A stretch of 64,000 bases of DNA from Saccharibacillus sacchari DSM 19268 (GCF_000585395.1 NZ_KK073875.1:2027721-2091720), one strand, 5' to 3'. Positions 27,718 through 36,861 are shown, numbered from the stretch's first letter. Numbers and translations are program-made. Notes: a model not told the origin generated them from the letters alone.

Positions 27718-28908
27718 TTAAGCTTTTTCAACTCCGGTCCGGCTGCTCGTTTTCTCTGCGTTAGACCGGCCTTGCGTCATCTTCCATTGCAACGCAATCA
27801 TCGCGACAATCGCGGCTAACATCACAGTAAGCGCCCCGTTGAAATGACCTGACGCATCGTGCAAAGCCCCGATCGTCAGCGGCCCCATAGCCCCGAGCAT
27901 ATAACCGCCGCCCTGCGTCATGGCCGACCAGCCGCTGGCTTCTTCGGGCGTATTTGCTTCCGCGATCGGCAGCATTAATGCCAACGGGAACAATCCGCCC
28001 GCTCCGATACCGAGTGCGATAACCGCCGGAAGCATGGGAAGTCCAAGCAGCAGCATGCCGATCCCCGAAAGTTCGAACAGCGCGCACCCCACCAACACCG
28101 CTCTAGGATTCCCTAATTTGGCGACCAGGCTCGGCGCGGTCAGCGATATCGGAATCTGGATCAGCGTGAACAGCGTCAGAAACGTCGCCGCTTGATCCGA
28201 GGTATACCCGAAATCGACCGCTATCGGCGCGATCCAAGCCGTGACCGAATAGAACATGCCGGACATCAGGCCGAAAAACAACGTCAGTTGAATCGCTTTG
28301 CGGTTGCGGATCGGCAGCACGGAACGTGCACGAAGACCCGATGCGGATGTTCCTCCGCGCCGGGCGAAGCCTACCCAGAATACCGCTGCGACTACACCAA
28401 GAACCGCCCAACCCGCCAACGCAACGTTCAAATGCTCGCCGCTCTGCTCATACACCGGAACCGACAGCGAAGAAGCAAGCGCCGCTCCCACCGTCATCGA
28501 GGCGGAATAGATACTAATTACAGCAGGCCGATGCGGAAACATCTTTTTAATAAACGCCGACAACAGCGGCCCCGCCAGACTGATCCCGATCCCGCCGACA
28601 ATCGCCGTCAGAATCAACAACCACACCGAGCTGCCCAATCCCCGAAGCCCGGTCATCGCGGCGATCAACAACAACGAAGCCCAGATCGTCCGCTCCATCC
28701 CCAACCGATCCCCGATCTTCGCAGCCAACGGCGCAAACAGTCCCATACACAGCACCGGAATCGTCGTCAACAAACTCGCCGTCGCCCCGCTCATCCCAAG
28801 CTCCTCCTGAATCGTCCCCAGCAAAGGCGCAACCGAAGTCATAAGCGGTCTAAGATTCAACGCCGCGATCCCAATCGCCAGCAGCGCATAAATGTTTTTC
28901 ATCTTCAC
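27718..28908 (-). CDS. MFS transporter, CynX/NimT (YycB) type
   Basis: A 396-residue major-facilitator protein with twelve predicted membrane helices. The N-terminal ALLAIGIAALNLRPLMTSVAPLLGTIQEELGMS is the hallmark of the CynX/NimT/YeaN family (the RP motif in helix 1). Loop motifs include GDRLGMERTIW between helices 2 and 3. Members carry cyanate, 2-nitroimidazole or unknown solutes, so the substrate is not assigned. The start is GTG at 28908 after GGAGGT, with an alternative ATG six bases downstream. A divergent LysR regulator lies 320 bases away, a common arrangement for a regulator and its transporter target. A good promoter lies at 28943-28971. Confidence 0.93.
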   Translation of the reverse strand: MKMKNIYALLAIGIAALNLRPLMTSVAPLLGTIQEELGMSGATASLLTTIPVLCMGLFAPLAAKIGDRLGMERTIWASLLLIAAMTGLRGLGSSVWLLILTAIVGGIGISLAGPLLSAFIKKMFPHRPAVISIYSASMTVGAALASSLSVPVYEQSGEHLNVALAGWAVLGVVAAVFWVGFARRGGTSASGLRARSVLPIRNRKAIQLTLFFGLMSGMFYSVTAWIAPIAVDFGYTSDQAATFLTLFTLIQIPISLTAPSLVAKLGNPRAVLVGCALFELSGIGMLLLGLPMLPAVIALGIGAGGLFPLALMLPIAEANTPEEASGWSAMTQGGGYMLGAMGPLTIGALHDASGHFNGALTVMLAAIVAMIALQWKMTQGRSNAEKTSSRTGVEKA

Positions 28909-28942
28909 AAGCCCACCTCCATCAATATTTCAGTTGGCTCTT

Positions 28943-28971
28943 AGTATAGGCAAGCTTCATTCATTGATCAA
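28943..28971 (-). promoter_or_regulatory. Sigma-A promoter of the MFS gene
   Basis: On the minus strand TTGATC, 17 bases, TATACT, located 35 bases before the start codon. Confidence 0.75.
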
Positions 28972-29042
28972 TTCTATAATCTTTATTATTATAATAGGAT
29001 AAAACTATGATTGGGCATGTGAAGAAAAGCCCTTTCTTGACT

Positions 29043-29176
29043 GAAGCGACAAGCGGAGGGAGAAATTCAGTGAAAGACGCCTTTGAACTCGGAAAACTCC
29101 CTTGCTTAAATTCAATCCAGTTTTCCGAGTGAAACAGCACCTTGAACGAATTTCTCCCGCAGCGCCCACACGCTTC
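29043..29176 (+). repeat. Nested-palindrome intergenic element, copy A
   Basis: GAAGCG/CGCTTC outer stem, GGAGGGAGAAATTCAGTG (29055-29072), AAGACGCCTTTGAA, central stem ACTCGGAAAACT (29087-29098) / AGTTTTCCGAGT (29119-29130), then GAACGAATTTCTCCCGCAGC. The similarity continues to CGAACAGGATTTTCC near 29182-29196. It lies between the MFS promoter and the lysR start. Confidence 0.93.
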
Positions 29177-29228
29177 CCCAACGAACAGGATTTTCCCCAC
29201 ACCCGAAATTATAAAGGTGGCGACGATT

Positions 29229-30128
29229 ATGGACACCCGCAATATCCAATATTTCATGGCCGTCTACGAACATCTTCACTTCACCCGCGCCGCCGAAGAG
29301 CTGGGCATCTCCCAACCGACCCTCAGCCAACAAATCCGAGCGTTGGAAAACGAACTCGGCATCCCCCTGTTCGACCGGATCGGCAAAAAAGTCGTCGTAA
29401 CCGAAGCCGGCAAAATGTTCAAGCACTACGGCACAAAGATGCTCCAAGCCGAAATGGATATCAAAACCGCGGCGACCGAACTCAAATCGGGTAACCAAGG
29501 CGAAATTCGTTTAGCGGCTCTGCCTTCCGACCTTGATTTCCGCCTGGTCCCGCTGTTCGTCCGCTTCAAAACTAAATACCCCGATACCCGGCTTCAGGTG
29601 ATCTCGACCATCTTCGCACACGACGAAGTGTTGAACCATAAGGTCGATCTGGGCATCGGGCTTCAAGGCTCGACGGACGATCGGCTTACCCGCATCCCGC
29701 TCGGCTCCGAGCCGTACCATCTGTTCGTGCACGCTGACAGCAAGCTGGCCCGCAGAAAACGAATCAAGCTGGAGGATCTGAAAGACCACCCGTTGGTCAT
29801 GTATCCGAAAGGCTACGTCGGCCGCGATCTGGTGGATGCCACCTGCCGAAAGCTGGGTTTCGAGCTGTCCACGGCGATGGAGACGGCGTCGGCCGCTTCG
29901 CTGCTTCAGCTTGTTTCCGCCGGAATCGGCGCCACGATCCAGCCCGCGGGACTGATCCGGCAAAACGGCAAAGATTATCCCGATATCGTCGCGATTCCTT
30001 TGTCCGGCGTAGAGCCGGTTCGGCATCTGGAGCTGACTTACTACGCGGACCGCTTTTTGACGGGCGCGCAGCAGGAGTTGATTCGATGGCTGACGGACTT
30101 TTTCTCGGAGATGCGAACTTTTCCTTAA
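29229..30128 (+). CDS. LysR-family transcriptional regulator
   Basis: A 299-residue LysR-type regulator. The helix-turn-helix is clear (MDTRNIQYFMAVYEHLHFTRAAEELGISQPTLSQQIRALENELG), with the family's FDRIGKKVVVTEAG wing. The effector domain occupies about 90-295 (GEIRLAALPSDLDFRLVPLF, then HPLVMYPKGYVGR). It resembles CynR-type regulators. ATG at 29229 follows AAAGGTGG; the longer in-frame extension runs back into a repeat element. It is divergent from the CynX-type transporter and probably controls it. Repeat copy A fills much of its leader region, which could affect its expression. Confidence 0.93.
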   Translation: MDTRNIQYFMAVYEHLHFTRAAEELGISQPTLSQQIRALENELGIPLFDRIGKKVVVTEAGKMFKHYGTKMLQAEMDIKTAATELKSGNQGEIRLAALPSDLDFRLVPLFVRFKTKYPDTRLQVISTIFAHDEVLNHKVDLGIGLQGSTDDRLTRIPLGSEPYHLFVHADSKLARRKRIKLEDLKDHPLVMYPKGYVGRDLVDATCRKLGFELSTAMETASAASLLQLVSAGIGATIQPAGLIRQNGKDYPDIVAIPLSGVEPVRHLELTYYADRFLTGAQQELIRWLTDFFSEMRTFP

Positions 30129-30211
30129 GTTTTTGCCGGCGGAACAAGTCTTTTGGCGGATCAAAAGCGTCTATGAGTTAACGGATCGATAAAAGGAGGT
30201 TCGACTTTGCG

Positions 30212-30739
30212 ATGAAAAAACGAAGATTCCCGGCGGCCGTGATCCTGCTGGCGCTGTTAACCGCATGTTCCGCCGACCCGGCTCCCGACTCCATCGGGAA
30301 AGACTCGGACACGGTAACGGCCGTCAAAAAAATTCCGGACAGCGATTTCGAGCTTCGCCTGATTGCGGAGCGCGTCGAGCAGGAAGATAACGTCTTTAAG
30401 CTCGAAGCCGGTCTGCGTTACACGGGCGATCAGCCGGAAGCGACGGTCATGCACGGCGATCCGTTGTTCTACGCGGGACTGACGATCGACGGCGAACAGG
30501 TCAACGGACCGATCGCCATATCGACGGTCGGCCTTTTCACGCCGCTTGCCGCGAACGAATGGCATACGAGGGACGTCAGCATCCAATCTTCCCGTACGCA
30601 GATCAAACAGTTTTACGCAAAAGGCGGGGAGATTACGCTGCATGCCGAATTCAGCGCCGACGACTACGCGAACGGGTCCGGTTACGATGCGACATTAAGC
30701 TTGAAAAGCGCCGAAATCCTCCACGAAAAGGAAGGCTAG
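30212..30739 (+). CDS. Putative lipoprotein
   Basis: A 175-residue secreted lipoprotein: signal peptide MKKRRFPAAVILLALLTAC with the lipobox LTAC. The mature part has a beta-rich pattern (SDFELRLIAERVEQEDNVFKLEAGLRYTGD... WHTRDVSIQSSRTQIKQFYAKGGEITLHAEFSADDY) resembling small immunoglobulin-like or BsuPI-type domains, which I do not assign firmly. GGAGG lies twelve bases before the ATG. It is followed by a terminator shared with the convergent lipoprotein gene. Confidence 0.85.
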   Translation: MKKRRFPAAVILLALLTACSADPAPDSIGKDSDTVTAVKKIPDSDFELRLIAERVEQEDNVFKLEAGLRYTGDQPEATVMHGDPLFYAGLTIDGEQVNGPIAISTVGLFTPLAANEWHTRDVSIQSSRTQIKQFYAKGGEITLHAEFSADDYANGSGYDATLSLKSAEILHEKEG

Positions 30740-30762
30740 GACTTGGATGCGTATCCGCGAAA

Positions 30763-30803
30763 AAAGCCGATTCGACAGGCATTGCGCCCGTCGAATCGGC
30801 TTT
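30763..30803. terminator. Bidirectional terminator between two lipoprotein genes
   Basis: AAAGCCGATTCGAC / GTCGAATCGGCTTT perfect 14-bp stem with a 13-base loop. A T run flanks it on the minus strand. Confidence 0.85.
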
Positions 30804-30821
30804 CCTTGTTTACGGCCTTGG

Positions 30822-31193
30822 TTACTTTGCCGCCATTCTTTTGATCGAGAGATTGGATATGTTCTCGTCGCTGGAGCGCCCGGTAACGATCACTTGAAAC
30901 TTCTTCCCGTTCTTTTCCACCGAAATCACTTTGCTGCTTTCGATTTCGGTCAGCGTCCAGCCTTCCTGATCCAACTTGTCGTGATAAGAAACGTGAAAAG
31001 AATCGTAATCTTGAGGCACTTCGTACTTCCCTGCTTTCCTTTCGGCATCGAAAGCCAGCTGCTTCGCCTCGACGGGAACCGGGATGCCGCCCAGTTCTTC
31101 AACGTAACGATACTGCGATTCTTGTTCGACGGGATCGGTTTGACTTCCGCAAGCGGTAAGCAGAACGATCAAAACCACAAGCATAAAACGCAT
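30822..31193 (-). CDS. Small putative lipoprotein
   Basis: A 123-residue protein starting MRFMLVVLIVLLTAC, a lipoprotein signal with lipobox LTAC. The mature part (VEELGGIPVPVEAKQLAFDAERKAGKYEVPQDYDSFHVSYHDKLDQEGWTL) looks like a compact alpha/beta domain that ends in strands (KFQVIVTGRSSDENISNLSI). The family is not recognised. It converges on the lipoprotein at 30212; the two are not similar apart from the signal. Confidence 0.8.
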   Translation of the reverse strand: MRFMLVVLIVLLTACGSQTDPVEQESQYRYVEELGGIPVPVEAKQLAFDAERKAGKYEVPQDYDSFHVSYHDKLDQEGWTLTEIESSKVISVEKNGKKFQVIVTGRSSDENISNLSIKRMAAK

Positions 31194-31411
31194 ATCTTTT
31201 CGTCACCTCGATTTTCCGGAATTTCGTTTGCAGCGGATCGGTTCCGTTAACCGCTAACGAAAAACCTGATCGACTTATTATTTTACTCTGCGCATTCCGT
31301 CCTCACAAATCCGAACTCCGGCTTTTTGATGCATTCCGTATCGAATTCGGCAGGCCGCATATACGTACATCCATTCCGCTTACGGCTGCGCTGCGCCGTT
31401 TTTTCGCATAA

Positions 31412-31460
31412 AAAAAAGCGATTCCCGAAGCCGCATAACGGCTTTCGGGATCGCTTTTTT
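31412..31460 (-). terminator. Terminator of the sugar ABC transporter operon
   Basis: A long stem AAAGCGATTCCCGAAGCCG / CGGCTTTCGGGATCGCTTT with A and T runs on both sides. It follows the binding-protein gene. Confidence 0.95.
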
Positions 31461-31485
31461 TCTCGATTTCGCTTCTATCTCGCGC

Positions 31486-32829
31486 TTACTTCGCCGCCAA
31501 TTTCAGCACCGTCTCGTCCATTTGTTTGAACAGCTCTTCCTTCGTGATCTTCTTCGCCACGTAAGCTTGCATCAAAGCGCCGAATTCTTGGGAAGTGCCG
31601 TCCGGCAGCTTAGGCCATTGCCAGCCGAGGGTTTTGTCGGCTTGCACGTATTCTTGGATGCTGGCCGCGATCGTGCCGAGCTGTTCCGGTTCGTACGTGA
31701 TCGTTTTGAGCGCCGGGATGAATTTGAATTCTTCAACCGTGTAGCGTTTGCCTGTCTCGGAAGTGACCATCCACTCCAGGAACTTTTTCGCTTCTTCTTT
31801 GTTGGCCGAGTTTTTGTTCACGACCCAGTTGTTCGGCACGCCGACGAAGATGTTGTCGTTCAGCGCTTCGTCGTCGTTGATCGGCATCGGCAGAACGCCG
31901 ACTTGCAGCTCCGGATCAATGCCGTCGATTTGCACTTGCGTCCAGTTGCCTTGCTGCGTCATCGCCGCCATGCCGGAAGCGAATTCGGTCATTTGCGTGT
32001 TATAGTCGGTCGTCAGAGGGCGGTCGTTGCTGAACTCCATCGTGAGGTCGACCAAGTTGATCCATTCGTTGAAGATCTCGTTGTCCACGACCGAAGTCTT
32101 GCCTTCTCTCCAGTCCGCGATGAATTTGTCGGGATCGTCTTGTTTCGCGTAAGCGCCGTTCACCAAGTGCTGCCCGATAACCCACCATTCCTGGTAGCCG
32201 TTTTCGAACGGTACGATGCCCGCGTCTTGCAACTTCTGAGCGGCTGCGCGCAGTTCCGTAAGCGTCGTCGGAATCTCCGTGATGCCGGCTTGCTCGAACA
32301 GCGCTTTGTTGTACAGGAAACCGTAACCTTCGATGTTCATCGGCAGGCCGTACAGCTTGCCGTCCATCGTCATCGGGTCTTTCACGTTATCGCTGAGGTC
32401 CGCGACCCACGGTTGATCCGACAGATCTTCCATGCGGTCTTTCCACAGCTGCGCTTCGTTATAGCCGCCGTTGTTGAAAATGTCCGGTTCGTCGCCCGAA
32501 GCGAATTTCGCTTTCAGCGCCGCGCCGTAGTCCGCGCCGCCGCCGACCGTTTCGATCGTGATCGTCACGCCGGTTTCTTTTTTGTACTCGGCCAGCAGTT
32601 TCTCCATCGCGTCCGCGATTTCGACTTTAAACTGGAACATCTTGAGCGTGACGTCGGATGCCGGGGCGTCGGTTCCCGTTGCCGGTTCCGTCGTATCCGT
32701 TCCGGTCTCGGTCGTGCCTGTTCCCGTCGTCGTGCCCGTCTCCGGATTCGGCATGCCGCCCCCGCCGCAAGCGGCAAGGATCGAAATCATGAGCAGTAAA
32801 GCCAGGGTGAGAAAGCTTGTTTTTTTCAT
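31486..32829 (-). CDS. Carbohydrate ABC transporter solute-binding protein
   Basis: A 447-residue lipoprotein of the family 1 (CUT1) solute-binding proteins. The signal peptide ends in ISILAAC, followed by a long Gly/Thr-rich tether (about 25-60). The mature fold is typical: LKMFQFKVEIADAMEKLLAEYKKETGVTI, then FASGDEPDIF, GLPMNIEGYGFLYNKALFEQAGI, and FLEWMVTSETGKRY near the end. It captures a sugar or oligosaccharide outside the cell for the two permeases upstream. GGGAGG precedes the ATG at 32829; the 38-residue upstream extension is not supported. A cre-like site lies 121 bases before the start. No ATPase gene is present, so a shared MsmX-type ATPase is expected. Confidence 0.95.
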   Translation of the reverse strand: MKKTSFLTLALLLMISILAACGGGGMPNPETGTTTGTGTTETGTDTTEPATGTDAPASDVTLKMFQFKVEIADAMEKLLAEYKKETGVTITIETVGGGADYGAALKAKFASGDEPDIFNNGGYNEAQLWKDRMEDLSDQPWVADLSDNVKDPMTMDGKLYGLPMNIEGYGFLYNKALFEQAGITEIPTTLTELRAAAQKLQDAGIVPFENGYQEWWVIGQHLVNGAYAKQDDPDKFIADWREGKTSVVDNEIFNEWINLVDLTMEFSNDRPLTTDYNTQMTEFASGMAAMTQQGNWTQVQIDGIDPELQVGVLPMPINDDEALNDNIFVGVPNNWVVNKNSANKEEAKKFLEWMVTSETGKRYTVEEFKFIPALKTITYEPEQLGTIAASIQEYVQADKTLGWQWPKLPDGTSQEFGALMQAYVAKKITKEELFKQMDETVLKLAAK

Positions 32830-32949
32830 GCGTGTAGCCTCCCTTGTGTGTGATGAAACGGTGCGCCCCTCGATCTTTCGAAACTGTCGTGCGCCGACGC
32901 GTTTTCGAACGCCGCCGACGGACTCGTCTTGACCTCTTTCCAATCGTTT

Positions 32950-32963
32950 GGCAAGCGTTTACA
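32950..32963 (+). promoter_or_regulatory. CcpA (cre) site before the binding-protein gene
   Basis: GGCAAGCGTTTACA matches cre TGNAANCGNTNNCA at every fixed position but the first. It lies in the 200-bp gap between the permease and binding-protein genes. Confidence 0.6.
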
Positions 32964-33029
32964 ATAAGGGAGCTTTACGTCCCTCATCTCGCTTTTATGT
33001 GGTCGTTCCGCTTACCCGTGGTTGATACG

Positions 33030-33869
33030 TCAGCCTTTCACGGCTCCGGCCGCGATACCGGCGATGATATGTTTTTGCAGTGCCAGGAAAAAGACGATGA
33101 TCGGCGCGATGCCCATAAGCAGTCCCGCCAGCGCCAAGTCCCATTGTTTGGTGTATTGGGAGAAGAACGCGTTGGTGGCCAGCGGAATGGTTCGCAAATC
33201 CGCGTTGCCCCCGACGATCAGGAGAGGCAGCAGGAAGTCGTTCCAGATCCACAGCGTGTTCAAGATGAACACCGTCACGATCATCGGCTTGAGCAGCGGC
33301 ATGACGATTCGGAAAAAGACGCCGAACGGCGAGCAGCCGTCCACGATTCCCGCTTCTTCGACCTCGATCGGAACCGACTTCACGAAGCCGTGGAACAGGA
33401 AGATCGTCAGCGATGCGCCGAAGCCCAGATAACAGATGATCAGGCCCGGCAGATTGTTCGTCAAGCCCAAGTTGGCCGCGACCCGCACCAACGGGATCAT
33501 GATCGACTGGAACGGGATGACCATCGCCGCGATGAACGCCATGAACACGATATTGTTGAAACGGCTCGGGAAGCGCACCAGCCGGTAGGCCGCCATGGAG
33601 CAGAACAGCGCCAGCAGGACGTTCGCCAATAGCGTGATCACGAGCGAATTGGTGAACGCTTTCGGAAATTCGAGAATCTCCCAAGCCCGCGTGAAGTTGT
33701 CGAAGGTGACGGCTTTCGGCAGCGCGGCGGAATCCTTGAGGATATCGGCGAACTTCTTGAGCGAGTTCACGACCACGAAGTAGAAGGGTACGAGGAACAG
33801 CAGCGCGAGCAGAACGGCGATAAGTTCGAGCGTAAGCGTTCGCCACGAATATTTGCGATCCGTTTCCAT
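33030..33869 (-). CDS. Carbohydrate ABC transporter permease, MalG type
   Basis: A 279-residue inner-membrane permease with six predicted helices, starting LELIAVLLALLFLVPFYFVVVNSLKK. The EAA loop that docks the ATPase is EEAGIVDGCSPFGVFFRIVMPLLKP. The C-terminus AGIAAGAVKG is typical for MalG-like proteins. The ATG at 33869 follows the upstream permease's stop codon directly, with no base between, so translation is coupled. It forms the membrane channel with the MalF-type partner. Substrate is unknown. Confidence 0.95.
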   Translation of the reverse strand: METDRKYSWRTLTLELIAVLLALLFLVPFYFVVVNSLKKFADILKDSAALPKAVTFDNFTRAWEILEFPKAFTNSLVITLLANVLLALFCSMAAYRLVRFPSRFNNIVFMAFIAAMVIPFQSIMIPLVRVAANLGLTNNLPGLIICYLGFGASLTIFLFHGFVKSVPIEVEEAGIVDGCSPFGVFFRIVMPLLKPMIVTVFILNTLWIWNDFLLPLLIVGGNADLRTIPLATNAFFSQYTKQWDLALAGLLMGIAPIIVFFLALQKHIIAGIAAGAVKG

Positions 33870-34751
33870 TTACGACTGAACCTCCCTTCTCTTCGTGAAC
33901 CAGACTTGCAGCGACGAGACGAGCGCCACGATCACGAAGAACAGCAGCGCTTTGGCCGTGCCGAGTCCGTAGTTGCTGTTGGTGAACGCCTCGGTGTAAA
34001 TGTTGAGCGCCAGCGATTCGGTTGAACCGAACGGCCCGCCCCGCGTCAGCGACAAGTTGAGGTCGAACATTTTGAACGCGTTGGACATCGACAGGAACAA
34101 GCAAACCGTGATCGAAGGCATGACCAGAGGGAACGTGATGAAGCGCAATTTTTGCAAATAACCCGCTCCGTCGATATCGGCCGCTTCGATCAGCGAACGG
34201 TCGACGTTCATCAGGCCCGCGATATAGATAATCATCATGTAGCCGGCAGCCTGCCATACGAACACGATCACGATGCCCCAGAAGCCGGTCGCTTCCGTGC
34301 CGAGCCATTCGAGATTGAAAAATCCGATGCCGGTCGCTTTGCCCACGGCCGCGAAGCCGCGGATGAAGATGAACTGCCAGATGAAGCCGAGCAGCAGTCC
34401 GCCGATGACGTTGGGAATGAAGAACAGCGTCCGCAGCAGATTGCGCATCTTCAGCGGCTGCACCAGCAGCAAGGCCAGCAAGAACGCGATCACGTTCGTA
34501 AGAATGACCACCGCCAGCGTGAACCGGATCGTGAACCAGAAAGAAACCCAGAATTTCGTGTCCGCGAACATGGCGGCGAAGTTGCGCGTGCCGACCCAAT
34601 TGACGGTCACCGCGACGCCGTTCCAGTCCGTGAAGGAATAATACATGCCCAGGAAAAACGGGATGACGACGATAACAATAAAAAAGAGCAGCGACGGACC
34701 CAGGAATACGCTCTGCATCAGTACATTCATCCAGCGCTTGCGTCCAGCCAA
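33870..34751 (-). CDS. Carbohydrate ABC transporter permease, MalF type
   Basis: A permease of about 293 residues with six predicted helices (FLGPSLLFFIVIVVIPFFLGMYYSFTDW first) and the EAA loop IEAADIDGAGYLQKLRFITFPLVMP. A start at 34793 would sit upstream of or at the probable transcription start, because a TATAAT lies at 34796-34801. The TTG at 34751 has GGGAGG nine bases upstream and gives the usual short basic N-terminus (LAGRKRWMN), so I choose it. It is the first gene of the importer operon, controlled by a cre-like site overlapping the promoter and probably by the divergent YesM/YesN pair. Confidence 0.9.
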   Translation of the reverse strand: MAGRKRWMNVLMQSVFLGPSLLFFIVIVVIPFFLGMYYSFTDWNGVAVTVNWVGTRNFAAMFADTKFWVSFWFTIRFTLAVVILTNVIAFLLALLLVQPLKMRNLLRTLFFIPNVIGGLLLGFIWQFIFIRGFAAVGKATGIGFFNLEWLGTEATGFWGIVIVFVWQAAGYMMIIYIAGLMNVDRSLIEAADIDGAGYLQKLRFITFPLVMPSITVCLFLSMSNAFKMFDLNLSLTRGGPFGSTESLALNIYTEAFTNSNYGLGTAKALLFFVIVALVSSLQVWFTKRREVQS

Positions 34752-34795
34752 GTTGGTGCACCTCCCGTTTCGGTCTTTTTTTCGGGTACGCACTT

Positions 34796-34824
34796 ATTAT
34801 AGAATCAAAAAGAAAGCGCTAACA
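34796..34824 (-). promoter_or_regulatory. Promoter and cre site of the sugar ABC operon
   Basis: On the minus strand a TATAAT (34796-34801) lies downstream of the cre-like word at 34811-34824 (plus strand AGAAAGCGCTAACA, one mismatch to TGNAANCGNTNNCA). The cre covers the -35 and spacer, which predicts catabolite repression. Confidence 0.65.
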
Positions 34825-35010
34825 TAGAAGCAAATGACGAATTCGGTGGACTATATTGACCTACTGCCCGATCTCCGTCGACAATGAGATCAATATGCGG
34901 GAAAAAAGAAGAGTTCCTACTTTGTCAAGAAAGTCACGCGCGTGCGCAAAGCGAAGAGACGTCGTCGACCGTTTGAGAGATCGTTTCTATTTTCGGAAAA
35001 GGAGAGCGCC

Positions 35011-36861
35011 ATGTTCAGACATTCGATCCGCAGCAAGTTGATTGTATTCCTTGTGTTCGCCACGGCTTTGCCTATTCTGCTCTCCGCCCTGATCGCCTAC
35101 AATCTGACCAAAGAGAACGTCAAACGCAGCGCCGTCGAAGACAACGCCAGCCTGCTTTATCAAGGACAGATCAATATCGTCAACTATCTCGACACGGTCA
35201 ACAAACTCTCCCTGCAAATTTACGACGAATCCGTTTACGGGGATACGGTGATCGATATCATTCTCGCAGGTTCCGACGAGCTGGATTCCGGCCTCGACCG
35301 AAACGACGTCATGGGCGCGCTGCGACGCTCTTATTACTCGCTGGACGGCATCTACCAAGTCTTTTTGCATATCGACAAAAGCAGCAACTCCTACCTCTAC
35401 TTCGCGGGCAAACCGTACGGGCCGATGCGCCAGGAGCAGCTTCCGGAGTATCGGCGCTGGAACGTGCAGGCCTTCGCGGGCTTGACCCACCGGGCGGGCA
35501 CCTACAGGCTGCGGCCCGAAAACGAGGAGCGGACGACGGACGTGTTTACGTTTAACCGGATCGTCTACGATATTCCCCGCAACGAAAAAGCCGGCCTGCT
35601 CGCGATCGACGTGCGCATCGATTTCCTTCGCTCGTTGACGCAGCGCCTGGCCGCCGAAGGCGAGCAGGTGTATATCGTGGACGGCGAAGGGCGGCTGATC
35701 GTCGGCCCTCCCGACCGCCTCGGCGAGAAGCCTGACCTGAACGGACTGGACGAAGTGTTGGCGGCGCGCGACGAATCCGGCTACACGGTGCAAAAAGACG
35801 GCAGCGACTCTTTCCTTTTTTACGAAAAGGTACGCAGCCCGCTCGCCGATTGGACGTTAATCAAAAACGTCGATACCGACACGCTGTACCGCCGCGAGCG
35901 GCAAATCCTGCTGCTCAACGCCGCCGTAGGCGCGCTGTCGCTGATCGTGGTCGTCGTGGCAACGGCGTTTATCTCGCTCAAATTCACCCAGCCGATCCGC
36001 AAACTGATCCGCGGCATGCAGCAGGTCGAATCGGGCGGGCTTCCGCTTGAACTGGAGACGAACCGGACCGACGAATTCGGCGTGCTGTCGAGGCGGTTCG
36101 AAGGCATGGTTCGCAGGTTGAACGACTCCATTTTGAAACAGTACCGGTTGGAGATCATGAACAAGACCAATCAATTGAGGGCGCTCGAAGCGCAGGTCAA
36201 TCCGCATTTTCTGAACAACGCCCTGCAATCCATTGCAACGCAGGCGCTCCGAAAAGGCGATAAAGAGGTCTACGGCCTCATCACCTCGCTCGGGCGCATG
36301 ATGCACTACAATATGCACGTCGGCGACGCCTTCGTCCCGCTCAGCCGGGAGCTGGAATACGTGCAGGATTATCTCGGTTTGCAAAAGCATCGCTTCCAGG
36401 GCAACTTCCGTTTCTCCCTGGAGATCGAGCCGGAAGCGAAAACCGTGCAGGTGCCGCGAATGATTCTCCAACCGCTCGCGGAAAATTATTTCAAGCACGC
36501 GGACGAAGCGCCGGAAAAAGAAGGCGTGCTGCGCATTCGGGCCTTCATCCGTTGTATGGAAGTTGACGACATGAATCCGAGATCCAATGCTGCTCTTCGC
36601 CGCGAACTGATCATCATCGTCGCCGATAACGGCCCCGGCATCGAACAAAACAAACGGCAGGAATTGCAGGATATGCTCGACCGACCGCTCGTGTTCGGTC
36701 AAAATACGGAATCGCCGCAGATCGGACTGCGCAGCGTCGGCGATCGGCTCCGGCTCTATTTCGGCGAATCCGCTGCGGTTTTCTTGAGTCAGGCGCTGGA
36801 AGGCGGGCTTCAGGTTACGCTTCGGATCCCTTTGTTTGGAGACGAGGATTTTCGGACATAA
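35011..36861 (+). CDS. YesM-type sensor histidine kinase
   Basis: A 616-residue membrane sensor kinase of the YesM/LytS class. The first helix (LIVFLVFATALPILLSALIAY) and the second (LLLNAAVGALSLIVVVVATAF) enclose an external domain of about 250 residues (dCache-like by size and the EKAGLLAIDVRIDFL pattern). HAMP follows (QPIRKLIRGMQQVESGGLPL), then the His_kinase domain with the acceptor His in EAQVNPHFLNNALQSIATQ. The ATPase end shows DNGPGI and GLRSVGDRL. GGAGA precedes the ATG at 35011; the 23-residue extension is unsupported. It lies 42 bases before its response regulator and is divergent from the sugar importer, so it probably senses an extracellular sugar or binding-protein complex. 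Confidence 0.95.
   Translation: MFRHSIRSKLIVFLVFATALPILLSALIAYNLTKENVKRSAVEDNASLLYQGQINIVNYLDTVNKLSLQIYDESVYGDTVIDIILAGSDELDSGLDRNDVMGALRRSYYSLDGIYQVFLHIDKSSNSYLYFAGKPYGPMRQEQLPEYRRWNVQAFAGLTHRAGTYRLRPENEERTTDVFTFNRIVYDIPRNEKAGLLAIDVRIDFLRSLTQRLAAEGEQVYIVDGEGRLIVGPPDRLGEKPDLNGLDEVLAARDESGYTVQKDGSDSFLFYEKVRSPLADWTLIKNVDTDTLYRRERQILLLNAAVGALSLIVVVVATAFISLKFTQPIRKLIRGMQQVESGGLPLELETNRTDEFGVLSRRFEGMVRRLNDSILKQYRLEIMNKTNQLRALEAQVNPHFLNNALQSIATQALRKGDKEVYGLITSLGRMMHYNMHVGDAFVPLSRELEYVQDYLGLQKHRFQGNFRFSLEIEPEAKTVQVPRMILQPLAENYFKHADEAPEKEGVLRIRAFIRCMEVDDMNPRSNAALRRELIIIVADNGPGIEQNKRQELQDMLDRPLVFGQNTESPQIGLRSVGDRLRLYFGESAAVFLSQALEGGLQVTLRIPLFGDEDFRT

Noticed and set aside
31522..32799. Long plus-strand frame opposite the solute-binding protein
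   Set aside because: Shadow frame; the minus-strand protein has a lipobox and family motifs.
32995..34761. 588-codon minus frame overlapping both ABC permeases
   Set aside because: It runs in a different frame through two well-defined permease genes with EAA motifs. Its own translation is Arg/His-rich and without domains.
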